From Saccoglossus kowalevskii (Eukaryota; Hemichordata; Enteropneusta; Harrimaniidae), in the NCBI RefSeq assembly GCF_000003605.2, contig NW_003131445.1, positions 9,425-41,848 on the forward strand: a stretch of 32,424 nt of DNA. The letters run 5' to 3'. Positions 31,015 through 32,424 of this stretch are shown here, in pieces. Position 1 is the first letter of the stretch. Each line of letters opens with the position of its first letter. A program made the translations under genes and the position numbers. The notes beneath the pieces were generated by a model, which was not told the DNA's origin, made no database searches, and saw only the letters and a program-made list of their open reading frames with translations.

Positions 31015-31740
31015 GGCTCATATGACATCTGCTAACATGAGAGGTTTCAAATGTATTTCAGTCATTTTTCATTCTTTATAACTGCATGGTTCGATATAAC
31101 AACAACTTAGGTCGAATAAACAAACAAATCTAGCAACTTTGGAATCGCTTTGGAGAACTTTGCACACTGTGTTAACAGCTTGCACCAAATAGGTGCAGAC
31201 TGCAAAAACTCAAAAATATTTCACCCGCTGGTTTTCTCAGGTTGTCACCCATGCAAGTACTACCCACGAGCGATTGAACTTTACTTCCATTATCGGTCGA
31301 TCAACTGACCACTCATCTATCACGGTCATTTAAACATTATCGTAATTGGCGGCCATTTAATGTATGGAAATGTTTAAAAATGCTACATCCTTCGAAAGCC
31401 ACTACGATATTCAAACGGCCTTTTATGGCATATTCATTCACTTTCGCGAACTTTTAACAACTGGATTCGATAATGTAACAGAATAGGTGACATTTCCATG
31501 TAAATCTGCCAAATTTGCACAAGATTTTGAGAATTTTTGTAAGCACTTTGTTAATCACTTTGCGCTTGGGTTGTGGTACAATGTGCCAACACAAATAGCT
31601 GTTTTAAACTTTTACATAACTTTGTTCTAAATTTAACTGCAGGGTTCTATATGAAATGACATAGGGGAATATACACGCAAATCCACCAACTTTTCAATCG
31701 CTTTTTTCATTTTTAAGATGTATTTGCACATTTTACGGCC
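31015..31740 (+). repeat. Monomer M43 (B)
   Basis: 726 bp. GACATCTGC (2 bp short), ATGTATTTCAG, GTCGAATAAAC, GCACACTGTG, AAATATTTCACCC, GAGCGATTG, ATCACGG, TCGAAAGCC, TTTATGGCATATTC and GAGAATTTTTG. Confidence 0.92.
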
Positions 31741-32424
31741 GGCTCATATGACATTCTGCTAACATGAGAGGTTTCAAATGGATTTTAGTCATTTTTCATA
31801 CCTTATAACTGTAGGGTTCGATATAACAACAACTTAGGTCAAATAAACAAACAAATCTAGCAACTTTGGAATCGCTTTGGAGAACTTTGCACGCTGTGTT
31901 AACAGCTTGGACCAAATAGGTGCAGACTGCAAAAACTCAAAAATGTGTCATCCGCTTGTTTTCTCAGGTTGTCACCCATGCAAGTACTAACCACGACCGA
32001 TTGAACTTTACTTCCATTATCGGTCGATCATCTGACCACTCATCTATCAGGATCATTTAAAAATTATTGTAATTGGCAGCCATTTTATGTATGGAAATGT
32101 TTAAACATTCTACGTCCTACGATAGCCACTACGATATTCAAACGGCCTTTTATGACATATTCATTCACTTTCGCGAACTTTTAACAACTGGATTCGATAA
32201 TGTAACAGAATAGGTAACATTTCCATGTAAATCTGCCAAATTTGCACAAGATTTTGACAACTTTGTAAGCACTTTGTTAAACACTTTGCGCTTGGGTAGT
32301 GGTACAACGTGCCAACATAAATAGCTGTTTTAAACTTTTACATAATTTTGTTCTAAATTTAACTGCGGGGTTCTATATGAAATGACATAGGGGGAATATA
32401 CACGCAAATTCACCAACTTCCAAT
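31741..32424 (+). repeat. Partial monomer M44 (B), cut by window end
   Basis: 684 bp of a typical B unit. GTAGGGTTCG, GTCATCCGCTTG, AGGATCATTTAAAAATTATTG, CTACGTCCTACG and GTTAAACAC are private. The array plainly continues beyond the window. Confidence 0.92.

Larger units (their letters stand above)
1..32424 (+). repeat. Tandem satellite array, ~727-bp monomer
   Basis: The same unit recurs head to tail from the first to the last base. I anchored units on the conserved GGCTCAT site and found 44 anchors, from 471 to 31741, giving a mean spacing of 727.2 bp (range 719-732). No monomer is inverted and no foreign sequence interrupts the array. Neighbouring units differ mostly by single-base changes and 1-7 bp indels. 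Three types are used below. Type A has GACAGTCTGC, GGAAACGC, CATGTAATTGATGG and GAGGGCCACTGCG. Type B has GACATTCTGC, GGAATCGC, GTGTTAAC, CATTTTATGTATGG and GATAGCCACTACG. Type C mixes the two. This organisation is that of eukaryotic satellite DNA; the species and chromosomal location cannot be read from the sequence. Confidence 0.98.
30400..32424 (+). repeat. Type B block, right edge
   Basis: From GGAATCG and GTGTTAACAG near 30416-30450 the units are again type B, with GACATAGGGGG, AAGATGTATTTGCAC and CATGAGAGG, to the end of the window. Confidence 0.85.

Noticed and set aside
471-31740. Telomere-like or simple-sequence DNA within the units
   Set aside because: The TTAGGGGG segment occurs once per unit and is not reiterated. 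It is not a telomere repeat.
14-32424. RNA polymerase III promoter: GGTTCGA resembles a B box, with an A-box-like TAACATGAGAGG about 58 bp before it
   Set aside because: Only the first seven bases of the B box fit, the A box has at least three mismatches, and a TTTTT terminator-like run lies between the two. A tRNA-derived SINE is not supported.
1-32424. CENP-B box in the monomer
   Set aside because: I checked the TTCG sites (TTCGATAGCC, TTCGATAATG, TTCGCGAAC, GTTCGATAT) and their reverse complements against the NTTCGNNNNANNCGGGN pattern. None fits by eye.
1-32424. CRISPR array
   Set aside because: There are no short direct repeats with unique spacers. The repeat fills the whole 727-bp period.
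1-32424. Ribosomal DNA, histone or other tandem gene cluster
   Set aside because: The unit is too short, AT-rich and without any conserved RNA or coding segment.
1-32424. Transposable element (LTR, terminal inverted repeats, Helitron ends) as source of the unit
   Set aside because: No paired terminal repeats, target duplications, 3' hairpin with CTRR, or coding domain could be found. An origin from an element remains possible but is not visible.

Overview
The whole 32.4 kb window is one uninterrupted head-to-tail satellite DNA array. It holds 43 complete monomers plus a partial one at each end. Monomers are 719-732 bp (mean about 727 bp), all in the same orientation. I see no gene, RNA gene, transposon, microsatellite block or unique sequence anywhere. 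Open frames never exceed about 97 codons on either strand, and those present recur at the monomer period. DNA of this kind (long monomer, high identity, roughly one-third G+C by eye) is typical of eukaryotic heterochromatin such as pericentromeric, centromeric or subtelomeric regions. The sequence does not let me name the lineage, and I do not recognise the monomer as a published satellite.

Layout. Monomers are counted from the conserved GGCTCAT site, M1 starting at 471 and M43 at 31015. Three sequence types can be told apart by about 48 diagnostic positions, roughly 6-7% of the unit. Type B occupies 1 to about 440. A mixed type C runs from about 440 to 800. Type A runs from about 800 to 9020. 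Type C returns from about 9020 to 10560. Type B then fills about 10560 to 28700. A short type A island of about 1.7 kb lies at about 28700 to 30400, and type B resumes to the end. Type C combines A-like and B-like positions and appears where A blocks meet B.

Higher-order structure. M15-M17 are three nearly identical neighbours. M19-M22 reappear as M31-M34, exactly 12 monomers (about 8.73 kb) away. After one extra monomer (M35, like M34), M24-M25 reappear as M37-M38, 13 monomers away. A 7-monomer relation (M4 and M11) and a 6-monomer relation (M24 and M30) are also visible. This points to segmental duplication by unequal exchange and local conversion tracts, not to one regular higher-order repeat.

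Inside the monomer. The unit appears to be built from about four quarter-units of 174-189 bp. Three of them start with a clearly related module, AGG-N14-AAATC followed by CAACTTT. Each of these three modules carries CTTTG/CTTTT motifs every 10-12 bp, about one helical turn. Two dyads recur in each unit: the palindrome TTCGCGAA and a GCTGTT/AACAGC inverted repeat. The quarter-unit spacing and the helical phasing together suggest a sequence tuned to nucleosome packing. That last step is inference.
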